From: Thermoleophilia bacterium
Lineage (GTDB): Bacteria > Actinomycetota > Thermoleophilia > Miltoncostaeales > Miltoncostaeaceae
Reading direction: 5' to 3'
DNA: 64,000 nucleotides
Assembly (NCBI GenBank): GCA_025455865.1
Contig: JALOLS010000012.1
Span: forward strand, 1 to 64,000
Under the pieces are notes generated by a model, which did not search any database, was not told where the DNA came from, and worked only from the letters and a program-made list of their open reading frames with translations. Position numbers and translations under genes: made by a program. This document shows, one piece after another, positions 10,056 through 18,260 of the stretch; the first letter of the stretch is position 1; each line of letters begins with the position of its first letter.

Positions 10056-10973
10056 ATGGGCATGGGCCACGACCACCGGCACGACGCGGGCGGGGCGGGG
10101 TCCGGGGTACGCCGGCCGCTCGCCATCGCCCTCGCGCTCGTCAGCGGCTTCGCCGTGGTCGAGCTGGTCGGGGGGCTCGCGGGCGGAAGCCTGGCGCTGC
10201 TGGCCGACGCGGGCCACATGCTGGGCGACGCCCTCGCGCTCGCGCTGGCCCTCGGGGCGGTCACCATCGCGCGGCGGCCGTCCACCCCGCGCCACTCCTT
10301 CGGCCTGCGCCGGGCGGAGATCCTGGCCGCGCTGGTGAACGGGGTCACGCTCGTCGCCCTCGCGATCTGGATCCTGGTCGAGGCCGCCGGGCGGCTGGCG
10401 GATCCCCCGCCGGTCGCCGGGGCGACCACGCTGGTGATCGCGATCGCCGGGCTCGGGGTGAACCTGGCCGCGGGCCGGATCCTGATGCGGGGCGAGCGGA
10501 CCTCGCTCAACCTCCGCGCGGCCCTGCTGCACGTGGGCGCGGACGCGCTCGGCTCGGTCGGGGTCATCGTGGCCGCGGTGCTCATCATGACCACCGGGTG
10601 GCTGTACGCGGATCCGCTGGTGGGCATCCTGATCGGGGTCCTCATCCTGCTGAGCTCGTGGCGGGTCCTGAAGGAGTCGGTGGACGTGCTGCTGGAGGCC
10701 GCCCCGGAAGGGCTCGACGCCGACGCGGTCGGCCGCCGCATGGCCGCCCACCCCGGGGTGGTCGAGGTGCACGACCTGCACGTGTGGACGATCACCTCCG
10801 GGTTCCCGGCCCTCGCCGCCCACGTGACGGTGGCCCGCGACGCCGACTGCCACGCCGTGCGCCGCGGCCTCGGCGCGATGCTCGCGGGCGAGCTCGGGAT
10901 CGGCCACACCACGCTGCAGGTCGAGCACGTGGGCGGCGGGCGGAGGCCCATCGCCGTGCCCGGCCGCGGGTGA
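10056..10973 (+). CDS. cation diffusion facilitator (zinc/cobalt exporter)
   Basis: A 305-residue CDF transporter. It has a His-rich start (MGMGHDHRHD), six hydrophobic helices, and the two metal-site motifs LLADAGHMLGDALAL in TM2 and HVGADALGS in TM5, both of the HxxxD/DxxxD type that binds Zn(II) or Co(II). A cytoplasmic C-terminal ferredoxin-like domain follows (VVEVHDLHVWTITSG). It exports divalent metal in exchange for protons. The ATG at 10056 was preferred over an earlier in-frame ATG because it gives the canonical His-rich N-terminus and drops 47 low-complexity residues. It ends 1 nt from the convergent DUF305 gene. Confidence 0.9.
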   Translation: MGMGHDHRHDAGGAGSGVRRPLAIALALVSGFAVVELVGGLAGGSLALLADAGHMLGDALALALALGAVTIARRPSTPRHSFGLRRAEILAALVNGVTLVALAIWILVEAAGRLADPPPVAGATTLVIAIAGLGVNLAAGRILMRGERTSLNLRAALLHVGADALGSVGVIVAAVLIMTTGWLYADPLVGILIGVLILLSSWRVLKESVDVLLEAAPEGLDADAVGRRMAAHPGVVEVHDLHVWTITSGFPALAAHVTVARDADCHAVRRGLGAMLAGELGIGHTTLQVEHVGGGRRPIAVPGRG

Positions 10974-10974
10974 C

Positions 10975-11622
10975 TCAGGCGGGCTGAGGGAGGTGCTCCT
11001 GGCGGAGCGCCTCGAGCAGGCCGATCTCCTGGGCCTGGCTTCTGAGCATCCCGCGCGCGAGGCGCGCGAGGTCGGCGGGCGGGTCGCCCTCCAGCACCCG
11101 CTGGGCGAGCACCAGCGCGCCGGCGTGGTGGGGGATCATCATCTCGGCCCAGGCCACCTCGTACGGCGCCGAGCCGTCCATGGCGGCGTGGTCGTGGCCC
11201 ATCCCCATCGCGGCGAGGTCCTCGGCCGTCGGCGCGTACACCGGCTCACCGGCGGCGATGCGCTCGCGGATGCGGCGCATCTGGGCGATCTCGAAGCGCT
11301 GGGCGGTGATGACGTCGAGGGCGATGCCCTTGAGGTCGGGGTCGGTCCTTCGCGCCAGGGCGTCCTCGGCCATCCCGATGGCCGCCTCGTGGTGCGGGAT
11401 CATCAGGTCGATGAAGCGCACCGGGCTGATGGCCGCGGCCTCGCCGCCGTGGCCGCCGTGCCCCGCCGCCTGGTCGTCGTGACCCCCGCGCGTGGCGAGG
11501 AGCACCGCGACGACCGCCGCGACCACGAGCAGGCCGGCGCCGACGGCGATGAGAACCGGGCGGGAGCGGAGGGCGCCGGGCACGGCCGGGATGGTGTCAC
11601 CTCGCCGGGCGAGGCGCCGCAC
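10975..11622 (-). CDS. DUF305 family membrane-anchored protein
   Basis: A 215-residue protein with an N-terminal transmembrane segment (about residues 23-43) and a His-rich extracytoplasmic domain. The domain contains two DUF305 signatures, FIDLMIPHHEAAI and AEMMIPHHAGAL, each with the conserved HH pair, plus MGMGHDH in between. DUF305 proteins form ferritin-like helical bundles and are often near copper genes; function is not settled. It is the last gene of the cupredoxin-DUF1800-DUF1501 operon, 25 nt after DUF1501. The GTG start has GGTGG upstream. Confidence 0.85.
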   Translation of the reverse strand: MRRLARRGDTIPAVPGALRSRPVLIAVGAGLLVVAAVVAVLLATRGGHDDQAAGHGGHGGEAAAISPVRFIDLMIPHHEAAIGMAEDALARRTDPDLKGIALDVITAQRFEIAQMRRIRERIAAGEPVYAPTAEDLAAMGMGHDHAAMDGSAPYEVAWAEMMIPHHAGALVLAQRVLEGDPPADLARLARGMLRSQAQEIGLLEALRQEHLPQPA

Positions 11623-11647
11623 GAACGACCACCGGGAGCCGGCCGGG

Positions 11648-12904
11648 TCAGGCCGGGCGGACCAGGTCCAGGCGGCCGGGACCCGAACGCGGCAGCACCC
11701 GACCGGCCTCGACCCCGAGGAAGGACTCGAGCAGCGTGGCGTACACCGTGCGGAAGTCGGTCGAGACCAGCAGGTTGTCGTCGTCGTCCAGCCGGGCCAG
11801 GCCGGGGAACTCCGAGCGGATGCCGCCGTTGGCCCGCTCCCCCACCACGAGCGCGAGGCCGCCGGCGCCGTGGTCGGTGCCCTCCGACTCGTTGTCGGCC
11901 GGCCGGCGGCCGAACTCGCTCCACACCAGGGTCAGCACCCGGCGCGCCAGGCCGCGCGCGGCCAGGTCGGCCTGCCAGGCCAGCAGGCTGTCCCCCAGGT
12001 CCCGGAGCAGGCGGGCGTGCTCGGCGGGCTGCTCGTCGTGGGTGTCGAAGCCGCCGGTCTGCACCGCGGCGACGCGGGTGCCGAGGCCGGCGCCGATCAG
12101 GCGGGCGAGGCCGCGCAGGGACCGGCCGAGGTCGGTGTCCGGGTAGGGCACCGGCACCGGTGGGAGCGGGTGGTCGTCGTCGGTCCGCAGCGGCCGCAGG
12201 CGCTCGGAGGTGGTGATGGCGTTGCGGTAGGCGGCCCGCGCGGCGCCGAGCGCCTCGGATCCCGCGACCCCGCCCGACGCCTCGCGGAACGCGGGCAGGA
12301 ACGCCGACTCGCCCCACACCCCGGGGATCCAGAAGGCGAACGAGGCCGGGTCGGCCACGCTCGCGACCGGCAGGCGGCGGCTGCGGAGCACCGGGTCCAG
12401 GCCGTCGCTCACCGAGACCGCCTGCAGCGGGTTGTCGGGCGAGCCGACCAGGTCGACCAGTCGCCCGAGCCACCCGGTCCGGTCGCGCGAGGGCCCGACG
12501 ATGCCGGTGCGCCAATAGGCGGCGGAGGTGAAGTGGGACTGGTCCGGGTCGGTGAAGTCGACCGCCGGCAGCACCGCGACCTGGCCCCGGTCGTACAGGG
12601 TGCGCAGGCCCCCCAGGCTCGGGTGCCAGCCGAACTCGGCCACCCCGGCGAGCGGCAGCGTGGTCTCGGGGGCGATCGCGACCCGGCGCCGCAGCTCCCG
12701 GTAGCGGGGGTCGAGCAGCGGGACGAGGGTGTTCAGGCCGTCGTTGCCGCCGTCGAGGCACAGCGACACCAGGATCGGCGCGTCGGGCGACTCGGCGGCC
12801 TGCGCGGCGGCGGCCTCGAGCATCCGCGCCGGGGGGATCGAGGCCAGGGCCGCACCGGCCACGACCAGGCCCGCCCCGCGCAGGAGCGCGCCCCGGCGGG
12901 TCAT
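11648..12904 (-). CDS. DUF1501 family Tat-exported protein
   Basis: A 418-residue protein beginning MTRRGALLRGAGL, a twin-arginine signal with the hydrophobic stretch VVAGAALASI. The mature part carries the DUF1501 (sulfatase-like) hallmarks LVSLCLDGGNDGLNTLVP, SHFTSAAYW, VQTGGFDTHDEQ and SEFGRRPADNESEGTDHGAG. DUF1501 and DUF1800 proteins are almost always paired and are thought to act outside the membrane, but no activity is established. The ATG at 12904 was chosen for its GAGGAG site and signal peptide; an alternative ATG at 12934 overlaps the DUF1800 stop (TGATG). Confidence 0.9.
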   Translation of the reverse strand: MTRRGALLRGAGLVVAGAALASIPPARMLEAAAAQAAESPDAPILVSLCLDGGNDGLNTLVPLLDPRYRELRRRVAIAPETTLPLAGVAEFGWHPSLGGLRTLYDRGQVAVLPAVDFTDPDQSHFTSAAYWRTGIVGPSRDRTGWLGRLVDLVGSPDNPLQAVSVSDGLDPVLRSRRLPVASVADPASFAFWIPGVWGESAFLPAFREASGGVAGSEALGAARAAYRNAITTSERLRPLRTDDDHPLPPVPVPYPDTDLGRSLRGLARLIGAGLGTRVAAVQTGGFDTHDEQPAEHARLLRDLGDSLLAWQADLAARGLARRVLTLVWSEFGRRPADNESEGTDHGAGGLALVVGERANGGIRSEFPGLARLDDDDNLLVSTDFRTVYATLLESFLGVEAGRVLPRSGPGRLDLVRPA

Positions 12905-12933
12905 GCGCCACTCCTCGCAGCCCCGGGCGCCCA

Positions 12934-14250
12934 TCAGGAGACCTGCGCGTCCGGCCCGGCCAGGAGCAGGTGGCGCAGCACCCGCTGCCGCTCCGGGTAG
13001 TAGTGGCGGACCTCCCAGCGCTCGTCGCGCCCGGCCACCGACCGCCGCGCGTGGCGCTCGAGCGCCCGGCGCGTGCGCGGGCTCACCCAGGGCTCGCCGG
13101 TCGCCCGGAAGGCCTCGGCCAGGGCCCGGGCGGCCGACTGCCCGCCGGGCACCGAGCCCTCGGCCACGACGTCCTCGACCAGGGCGGCGGCGGCCTGGAA
13201 CCGGGCGCGGATCGTGTCGGTGGACAGCCACGCGGCGTCCTGGTCCCAACCGGCCACGCTGGGGGGGTAGAAGGGGCGCTGCCCCATCTGCCCCAGGATC
13301 CACGACCAGTGCAGGCCCCGCACCGGGGTCCCGGTGAGCCGGTGCATGCCGGCCAGGTAGACCAGCGGCGGCTTGACCTGGTCCGGCTCGTCGAGGTCGC
13401 CGGACACCGCATGGTGGCGCAGCGCGATCTCGAGCACCGGGCGCACCGCCGTGCCCGAGCCGCGGTACGCGCGCACCATCCTCCGCATCACCCCGGGCGG
13501 GCAGGGCCGGGGGGTGAGGTACGCCCAGATGCGCCCGCACAGGTAGGGCGCGTGCGCGGGGTGGTCGATCGCCAGGTCGACCACGTCGCGCGGGGCGAAG
13601 CGCCCGCGCCGGCCCAGGATCGTCTTGGTGCCGGCGTCGTGCTCCTCGGGGTCGAACCCGAACCGCTCGCGGTCCCAGTCGTAGGTGAAGCCGGTGAGCG
13701 CCCGCGCGGCCTCCCGCACGTCGCGCTCGGTGTAGCCGTTGCCCGCCCCGAGGGTGAACAGCTCGAACAGCTCCCGGGCGAAGTTCTCGTTCGGTGAGCG
13801 CCTGGTCGAGCCGGCCAGGTCCAGCCAGCGCTGCATGGCGTGGTCGGCCAGCATGGCGCGCGCCAGGTCGCGGAAGCGGCCCAGCGCGTGCCGGCGGATG
13901 GTGTGGTACTGGCGCATCATCAGCGCGACGTCGCCCACCTTCTCGTTGGAGGTGGCGAAGTGGTCGTGCCAGTTCAGCGTCATGCGCTCGACGAGCGGGT
14001 GGCGGGCCCGCACGGCGCGGTCGAGCCACCAGACCACGTCGTGGCCCCACTCGTTGACCGGGTCGAGCGGCCGGCCGTCGACCGTGGGCGCGGGTCCCCG
14101 CTCCAGCGGCGCCCCGCGCGCCGGGCCGAGCAGCTCGCCCACGGCGCCCTCCACCCCGCCGCGCTCCAGCCGGTCGAGGTCGCGCGGGCGGGCGCCGAAC
14201 CCGGCCCGCCACCACAGGCGCGCGATCCGCCGGCGGGCCGCCGCGCTCAC
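12934..14250 (-). CDS. DUF1800 family protein
   Basis: A 438-residue DUF1800 protein. Recognisable segments are RLWWRAGFG near the N-terminus, MTLNWHDHFATSNEKVGD, SPNENFARELFELFTLG, the VREAARALTGFTYDW region and YPPSVAGWDQDAAWLST near the end. The family is the standard partner of DUF1501; function unknown. The GTG at 14250 overlaps the cupredoxin stop (GTGA), and its own stop overlaps an alternative DUF1501 start, so the genes are translationally coupled. No signal peptide is seen, unlike its partner. Confidence 0.9.
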   Translation of the reverse strand: MSAAARRRIARLWWRAGFGARPRDLDRLERGGVEGAVGELLGPARGAPLERGPAPTVDGRPLDPVNEWGHDVVWWLDRAVRARHPLVERMTLNWHDHFATSNEKVGDVALMMRQYHTIRRHALGRFRDLARAMLADHAMQRWLDLAGSTRRSPNENFARELFELFTLGAGNGYTERDVREAARALTGFTYDWDRERFGFDPEEHDAGTKTILGRRGRFAPRDVVDLAIDHPAHAPYLCGRIWAYLTPRPCPPGVMRRMVRAYRGSGTAVRPVLEIALRHHAVSGDLDEPDQVKPPLVYLAGMHRLTGTPVRGLHWSWILGQMGQRPFYPPSVAGWDQDAAWLSTDTIRARFQAAAALVEDVVAEGSVPGGQSAARALAEAFRATGEPWVSPRTRRALERHARRSVAGRDERWEVRHYYPERQRVLRHLLLAGPDAQVS

Positions 14251-14564
14251 CGGCGCGTCACCCGGATGGCCACCCGCATCCCCAGCGCCTCGTGGCCGCC
14301 GACGGTGCACACCAGGTCGTAGCGGCCCGCGGCCAGGCGCACGGTGAGCCGGCCGAGGCCGCCCGGGCGCACGACGCCGGTGGTGGCCCGCACCCGCCCG
14401 GCCGCGTCGCGGACGACCAGGTCGTGGTCGTCCTCGCCGATGTTCCGCAGCTGCGCGATCAGCCGGCCGGCCGGGACGGTGCGGCGGCTGGGCGCGAGCC
14501 GGTGCTCGCGGGCGAACACGAGCATCCGCGCAGGGGGAGGCGGCGGGAGGGCGTGGGGCACCAT
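14247..14564 (-). CDS. cupredoxin-domain protein
   Basis: A small beta-rich protein (about 105 residues from the ATG at 14564; a GTG at 14612 would add 16). The C-terminal half matches a plastocyanin-like copper domain: histidine in GEDDHDLVV, then the loop CTVGGHEALGM, which supplies the remaining type-1 ligands Cys, His and Met in C-x4-H-x4-M spacing. No signal peptide is obvious, which is odd for a cupredoxin. It is the first gene of the operon leading to DUF1800, DUF1501 and DUF305. A likely -10 at 14600-14605 favours the shorter start. Confidence 0.75.
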   Translation of the reverse strand: MVPHALPPPPPARMLVFAREHRLAPSRRTVPAGRLIAQLRNIGEDDHDLVVRDAAGRVRATTGVVRPGGLGRLTVRLAAGRYDLVCTVGGHEALGMRVAIRVTRR

Positions 14565-14599
14565 CACGTGAGGACCGGTATCGGCACCGGACGGGCGCC

Positions 14600-14605
14600 A
14601 CCCTA
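14600..14605 (-). promoter_or_regulatory. candidate -10 of the cupredoxin-DUF1800 operon
   Basis: Minus-strand TAGGGT would place the transcript start near 14592, about 28 nt before the ATG at 14564. The remaining 135 nt to the divergent ARPP-1 gene show no other clear signal. Confidence 0.35.
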
Positions 14606-14740
14606 GCGGCACCCGGCGCCCGGGCCGGACGGGCCGGGAGCTATTGGCGGATGGACCGCGCCGAGGGTTCCGGGGCGACCGTAAGGGGCCGCCCCCCGCG
14701 GGGTGATGACCGGGGCGAGCCCATCCCCCAGGAGGACCCC

Positions 14741-15688
14741 GTGCCCGACGCCCCCATCGCGCTCCACGCCCAGCCCGGCGACGCCCTGAGCCACCTGGGC
14801 GTCACCGTGCTGCCGCTGTTCCCCCGGCGCGCCCCGCGCGCCGGCTACCTGGCCCTCGAGCACGCCCTGGCCCTCGGCCTGGTGGTGCGCGAGGTCAGCG
14901 ATGCCGGATCGGTGGCGGACCTCGTCGTCGAGAACCCCCTCGACCAGCCGGTGCTGCTCTACGAGGGCGAGGAGCTCACGGGGGCGAAGCAGGACCGCAT
15001 CCTCGACGTCGCCGTGCTGGTCCCGGCCCGGGCGGCGGTCGCGGTCAGCGTGAGCTGCGTCGAGCGCGGGCGGTGGTCGGCGCGCACCGAGGCGTTCTGG
15101 GCGGCCGATCACATGCCCGGTCCCTCGATGCGGCGGGGGAAGGCCGAGGCGCTCTCGGGCGCCGGATGGGCACGGGGGTCGGCCCAGGGCGCGGTGTGGG
15201 CCGAGGTCGACGACCGCCACCGCCTGCTCGGGGTGCGCTCCCCCACCGCGGCCCACGCCGACGCCTTCCGCTCCCGCCACGAGGAGCTCGCCCGCATGGC
15301 CGCGGCCTTCCCGATCCAGCCGGGGCAGTGCGGGACGGTCCTCGGGCTGGGCGGCCGGGCGGTGTGCATGGACCTGGTCTCCCGGCCCGACGCGTTCGCC
15401 CGGCTGTGGCCGCGGCTGCTGCGCGGCTACCTGCTCGACGCCCTCGAGCACCTGGGGGGGCCGGCCACGCCCCAGGCCGCGCTGGAGGCGCTCCCGGCCC
15501 GGGTCGCCGCCGCGCACCGCACCCGCGCCCCGGCGCGCGCGGGCCTCGGCCAGACGGTGATGATCGGCTCCCCCGGCCCGGTCGGGAGCGCGCTCGAGCT
15601 GGACGGCGAGCTCATCCAGGTCTCGGCGTTCGCCGGTCGCGAGCCCCGCGGCGGCGGCATCGCGCGGCCCTCCCGGCGGCGGGGGTAG
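14741..15688 (+). CDS. ARPP-1 domain protein
   Basis: A 315-residue cytosolic protein. The N-terminal half (about residues 15-130) matches the ARPP-1 (DUF6569) family, with YLALEHALALGLVVREV, then VENPLDQPVLLYEGEELTGAKQDRI and the following hydrophobic VLVPA strand. ARPP-1 was named from its association with ADP-ribosylglycohydrolases and rhodanese/phosphatase-like genes; its biochemical role is unknown. The GTG at 14741 has AGGAGG at 14730-14735. Downstream, 45 nt away, lies the FHA-HTH gene on the same strand with its own promoter. Confidence 0.75.
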   Translation: MPDAPIALHAQPGDALSHLGVTVLPLFPRRAPRAGYLALEHALALGLVVREVSDAGSVADLVVENPLDQPVLLYEGEELTGAKQDRILDVAVLVPARAAVAVSVSCVERGRWSARTEAFWAADHMPGPSMRRGKAEALSGAGWARGSAQGAVWAEVDDRHRLLGVRSPTAAHADAFRSRHEELARMAAAFPIQPGQCGTVLGLGGRAVCMDLVSRPDAFARLWPRLLRGYLLDALEHLGGPATPQAALEALPARVAAAHRTRAPARAGLGQTVMIGSPGPVGSALELDGELIQVSAFAGREPRGGGIARPSRRRG

Positions 15689-15721
15689 GCGGCGCGCCGC
15701 GCCGGTGTCCGGCCGCAGCGG

Positions 15722-15727
15722 TAGCCT
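15722..15727 (+). promoter_or_regulatory. -10 element for a leaderless FHA-HTH transcript
   Basis: TAGCCT ends 6 nt before the GTG at 15734, so transcription would start at or next to the start codon. There is no ribosome-binding site, consistent with a leaderless mRNA. Confidence 0.5.
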
Positions 15728-15733
15728 GGGCGC

Positions 15734-16414
15734 GTGGGGACCAACCGCACGATCGGCGAGCGGCGGCCGGGCGACCTGGTGCGCATCGGCGAGGCCGAGG
15801 AGGCCGGCGCCCCGTTCGTGGTGCTCCGCGACCGCGACGGCGGGCAGGTGATCCGGCCGCTCCCGGGCGAGGGGCTGCTGATCGGCCGGGGCGAGGCGGC
15901 CGACCTGGTCATCGGCTGGGACACGCGGGTCTCGCGCGCCCACGCGCGGGTGGAGCCCGTGGGCGGCGAGTGGAGCGTGGTGGACGACGGGCTGTCGCGG
16001 AACGGCACGTTCGTGAACGGCGCCCGGGTCGAGGGCCGGCGGCGCCTGAACGACGGCGACGTGGTGCTGGTGGGCGACACGCCGGTGCTCTTCCGCGACC
16101 CGGCCCGCGCCCGTGGCCAGGACGCCGCCACCGAGGTCGGCCGGGCGCCCGCGCTCGCCGCGGACGTCACCCCGGCCCAGCGCCGGGTGCTGGTGGCGCT
16201 CTGCCGGCCGCTCAAGGCGGGCAACCAGTTCAACCGGCCCGCCACCAACCCCGAGATCGCCGCCGACCTGCACCTGTCCATCGAGGCGGTCAAGACCCAC
16301 ATGCGGACCCTGTTCAACGCCTTCGGGCTGGCCGACGCCCCCCAGGCCGAGAAGCGCCTGCGCCTGGCCGAGGCCGCGCTCGCCCTGGGGCTGGTGTCCG
16401 AGCGCGAGCTGTGA
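15734..16414 (+). CDS. FHA domain protein with C-terminal helix-turn-helix
   Basis: A 226-residue two-domain protein. Residues about 45-125 form an FHA phosphothreonine-binding domain, with LLIGRGEAADLVI, the RVSRAHARVE core and SRNGTFVNGARV. Residues about 145-226 form a helical domain beginning TPAQRRVLVALCRPL and containing NPEIAADLHLSIEAVKTHM, a LuxR-like helix-turn-helix (EIA-x-L-x-x-S-x-x-x-VK-x-H), followed by RTLFNAFGLAD. It could bind DNA in response to Ser/Thr phosphorylation of a partner. The target is unknown; the ARPP-1 gene just upstream is a candidate functional neighbour. GTG start, apparently leaderless. Confidence 0.82.
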   Translation: MGTNRTIGERRPGDLVRIGEAEEAGAPFVVLRDRDGGQVIRPLPGEGLLIGRGEAADLVIGWDTRVSRAHARVEPVGGEWSVVDDGLSRNGTFVNGARVEGRRRLNDGDVVLVGDTPVLFRDPARARGQDAATEVGRAPALAADVTPAQRRVLVALCRPLKAGNQFNRPATNPEIAADLHLSIEAVKTHMRTLFNAFGLADAPQAEKRLRLAEAALALGLVSEREL

Positions 16415-16515
16415 CCCCGCCTCTGGCGGATGGAGAGCGCGCCAACGCGCGTGATATGACGCCGTAAGTGCAGATTCCGGGTTTTGTGCGTCTGATGTGA
16501 CGCGTTGTGCGTTGC

Positions 16516-16521
16516 TATATT
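16516..16521 (+). promoter_or_regulatory. -10 element for a leaderless hipBA transcript
   Basis: TATATT sits 6 nt before the ATG at 16528 in a locally AT-richer patch (about 16450-16525). No ribosome-binding site precedes the ATG, so the transcript probably begins at the start codon. Confidence 0.55.
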
Positions 16522-16527
16522 CCGGCC

Positions 16528-16917
16528 ATGCGACTCGACGGGCTGCTGAGCGACGAGACGGTGCTGGGCGAGGTGGGGGCACGCCTCGAGCGGATTCGCC
16601 TGCAGCGCAACACGAGCCAGGCGGATCTGGCGCGGAGCGCCGGCATCAGCCGCCGGAGCCTGCAGCGCCTCGAGGCCGGCGAGGACGTGCAGCTCACCAC
16701 CCTGCTGCGCACCCTGCGCGCCCTGGAGCTCCTGCAGGGCCTGGACGCCGCGGTCCCCGAGCCCCTCCCGAGCCCGCTCGAGGAGGTCGCCCGGGCCGGC
16801 CGGCCGCGCCGCCGGGCACGGCACCGGGCGGGACCGCCGCCTGCGCCGCCCTCCGGCGGGTGGCGATGGGGCGATGAGCCGGGCGATGCGGCGGGCGAGG
16901 GCCCGGGCGGGCGGTGA
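16528..16917 (+). CDS. hipB: HipB-like antitoxin, XRE family
   Basis: A 129-residue protein with a Cro/CI helix-turn-helix at about residues 20-60: RLQRNTSQADLARSAGISRR, then SLQRLEAGEDVQLTTLLR, the pattern of HipB partners of HipA kinases. After residue 80 the protein becomes a Pro/Arg/Gly-rich, probably disordered tail of about 50 residues. HipB proteins neutralise HipA and repress their own promoter. Its TGA overlaps the hipA GTG (GTGA), the usual coupling of such pairs. Confidence 0.85.
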   Translation: MRLDGLLSDETVLGEVGARLERIRLQRNTSQADLARSAGISRRSLQRLEAGEDVQLTTLLRTLRALELLQGLDAAVPEPLPSPLEEVARAGRPRRRARHRAGPPPAPPSGGWRWGDEPGDAAGEGPGGR

Positions 16918-18221
16918 GCGCGGCGGAGGTCGTCCTGTGGGGCACCCGGGTCGGGGCGGTCGCGATGCGGCCGGGCGAGCGCGCGGCGGTGTTCGAGTAC
17001 GCCCCGGAGTTCCTGCGCTCGGGCATCGAGCTCGCCCCGCTCAAGATGCCGCTCCGCGCCGGGCCCCACCGGTTCCCCGGCCTGGCCGCGGAGACCTTCC
17101 ACGGCCTGCCCGGCCTGCTCGCCGACTCGCTGCCGGACCGGTTCGGGCAGGCGCTCATCGACGCGTGGCTGGCCGAGCAGGGGCGCGCGCCGGACAGCTT
17201 CGACGCGGTCGAGCGGCTCAGCTACGTCGGCCGCCGGGGGATGGGCGCGCTTGAGTACCGGCCGGCCCTGGGCCCCCGCACCCGCCGGGCCAAGGCCATC
17301 GACGTGGCCGCCCTGGTCGACCTGGCCTCACGGGTGCTGGGGGAGCGGGGCGCCCTGCGGGGGAGCCTCGCCGGCGAGGGCCGTGAGGCGGCCGTGCGGG
17401 ACATCCTGCTGGTCGGGACCTCGGCCGGCGGCGCCCGCGCGAAGGCGCTGATCGCCTGGAACCCCGTCACCGGGGAGGTGCGCTCGGGGCAGCTCGACAC
17501 CCCGCCGGGGTTCGAGCACTGGCTGCTCAAGTTCGACGGCGTGAGCGGGAACGCCGACCGGGAGCTCGCCGACCCCCAGGGCTACGGGCTGATCGAGCTC
17601 GCCTACGCCCGGATGGCCGTGGCCGCCGGCATCGAGATGGGCGAGTGCCGGCTCTTGGAGGAGGGGGGGCGGCACCACTTCATGACCCGCCGCTTCGACC
17701 GGCCCGGCGGCCCGGCCAAGCTGCACATGCAGTCGCTCGGCGCCCTCGCCCACCTCGACTACAACCAGGCCGGCGCGGCCGGATACGAGCAGGCCCTCAT
17801 GGTCGTCCGGCGCCTCGGGCTGGGCATGGACGCCCTGGAGGAGCAGTTCCGGCGCATGGTCTTCAACATCGTCGCCCGCAACCAGGACGACCACGTGAAG
17901 AACATCGCCTTCCTGATGGACCGCGACGGGCGGTGGTCGCTCTCACCCGCCTTCGACCTCACCTACGCGTACCGGCCCGGAGCGCCGTGGACCGGGCAGC
18001 ACCAGATGTCGGTCAACGGCCGGCGCGATGGCTTCACGCGCGAGGACCTGGACGCCGCCGGCCGCACCGCCGGCCTGGGCGCGTCGCGGCCCGGGCAGAT
18101 CCTGGATCAGGTGACGGCCGCCGTCCGCCGCTGGCCCGACCTGGCTTCCGAGGCCGGGGTGCCGCCGGAGCGGGCCGGGCAGATCGCGCGGACGCACCGC
18201 ACCGCCCTCGCCCGCCGGTAG
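16914..18221 (+). CDS. hipA: HipA-like Ser/Thr kinase toxin
   Basis: A 435-residue HipA kinase, typical length. The N-terminal subdomain includes LPGLLADSLPDRFGQ. VGTSAGGARAKALIAW is the glycine-rich nucleotide loop, FEHWLLKFDGV follows, and the catalytic region reads NIVARNQDDHVKNIAFLMD (catalytic Asp in the N-x-DDH-x-KN motif) with LSPAFDLTY as the metal-binding DFG equivalent. All key residues are present, so the kinase should be active; known HipA proteins phosphorylate aminoacyl-tRNA synthetases. GTG start overlaps hipB. A strong hairpin at 18223-18255 follows. Confidence 0.9.
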   Translation: MSAAEVVLWGTRVGAVAMRPGERAAVFEYAPEFLRSGIELAPLKMPLRAGPHRFPGLAAETFHGLPGLLADSLPDRFGQALIDAWLAEQGRAPDSFDAVERLSYVGRRGMGALEYRPALGPRTRRAKAIDVAALVDLASRVLGERGALRGSLAGEGREAAVRDILLVGTSAGGARAKALIAWNPVTGEVRSGQLDTPPGFEHWLLKFDGVSGNADRELADPQGYGLIELAYARMAVAAGIEMGECRLLEEGGRHHFMTRRFDRPGGPAKLHMQSLGALAHLDYNQAGAAGYEQALMVVRRLGLGMDALEEQFRRMVFNIVARNQDDHVKNIAFLMDRDGRWSLSPAFDLTYAYRPGAPWTGQHQMSVNGRRDGFTREDLDAAGRTAGLGASRPGQILDQVTAAVRRWPDLASEAGVPPERAGQIARTHRTALARR

Positions 18222-18222
18222 A

Positions 18223-18255
18223 CCGCGCGCGGGGGCGGTGGCGCCCCGCGCGCGG
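18223..18255. terminator. strong hairpin after hipA
   Basis: A 14-bp stem formed by the arm at 18223-18237 (CCGCGCGCGGGGGCG) and the arm at 18242-18255 (CGCCCCGCGCGCGG), with one bulge, begins 2 nt after the hipA stop and lies before the stop of the convergent small gene. No U-tract. Probable bidirectional terminator. Confidence 0.5.
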
Positions 18256-18260
18256 GCGGG

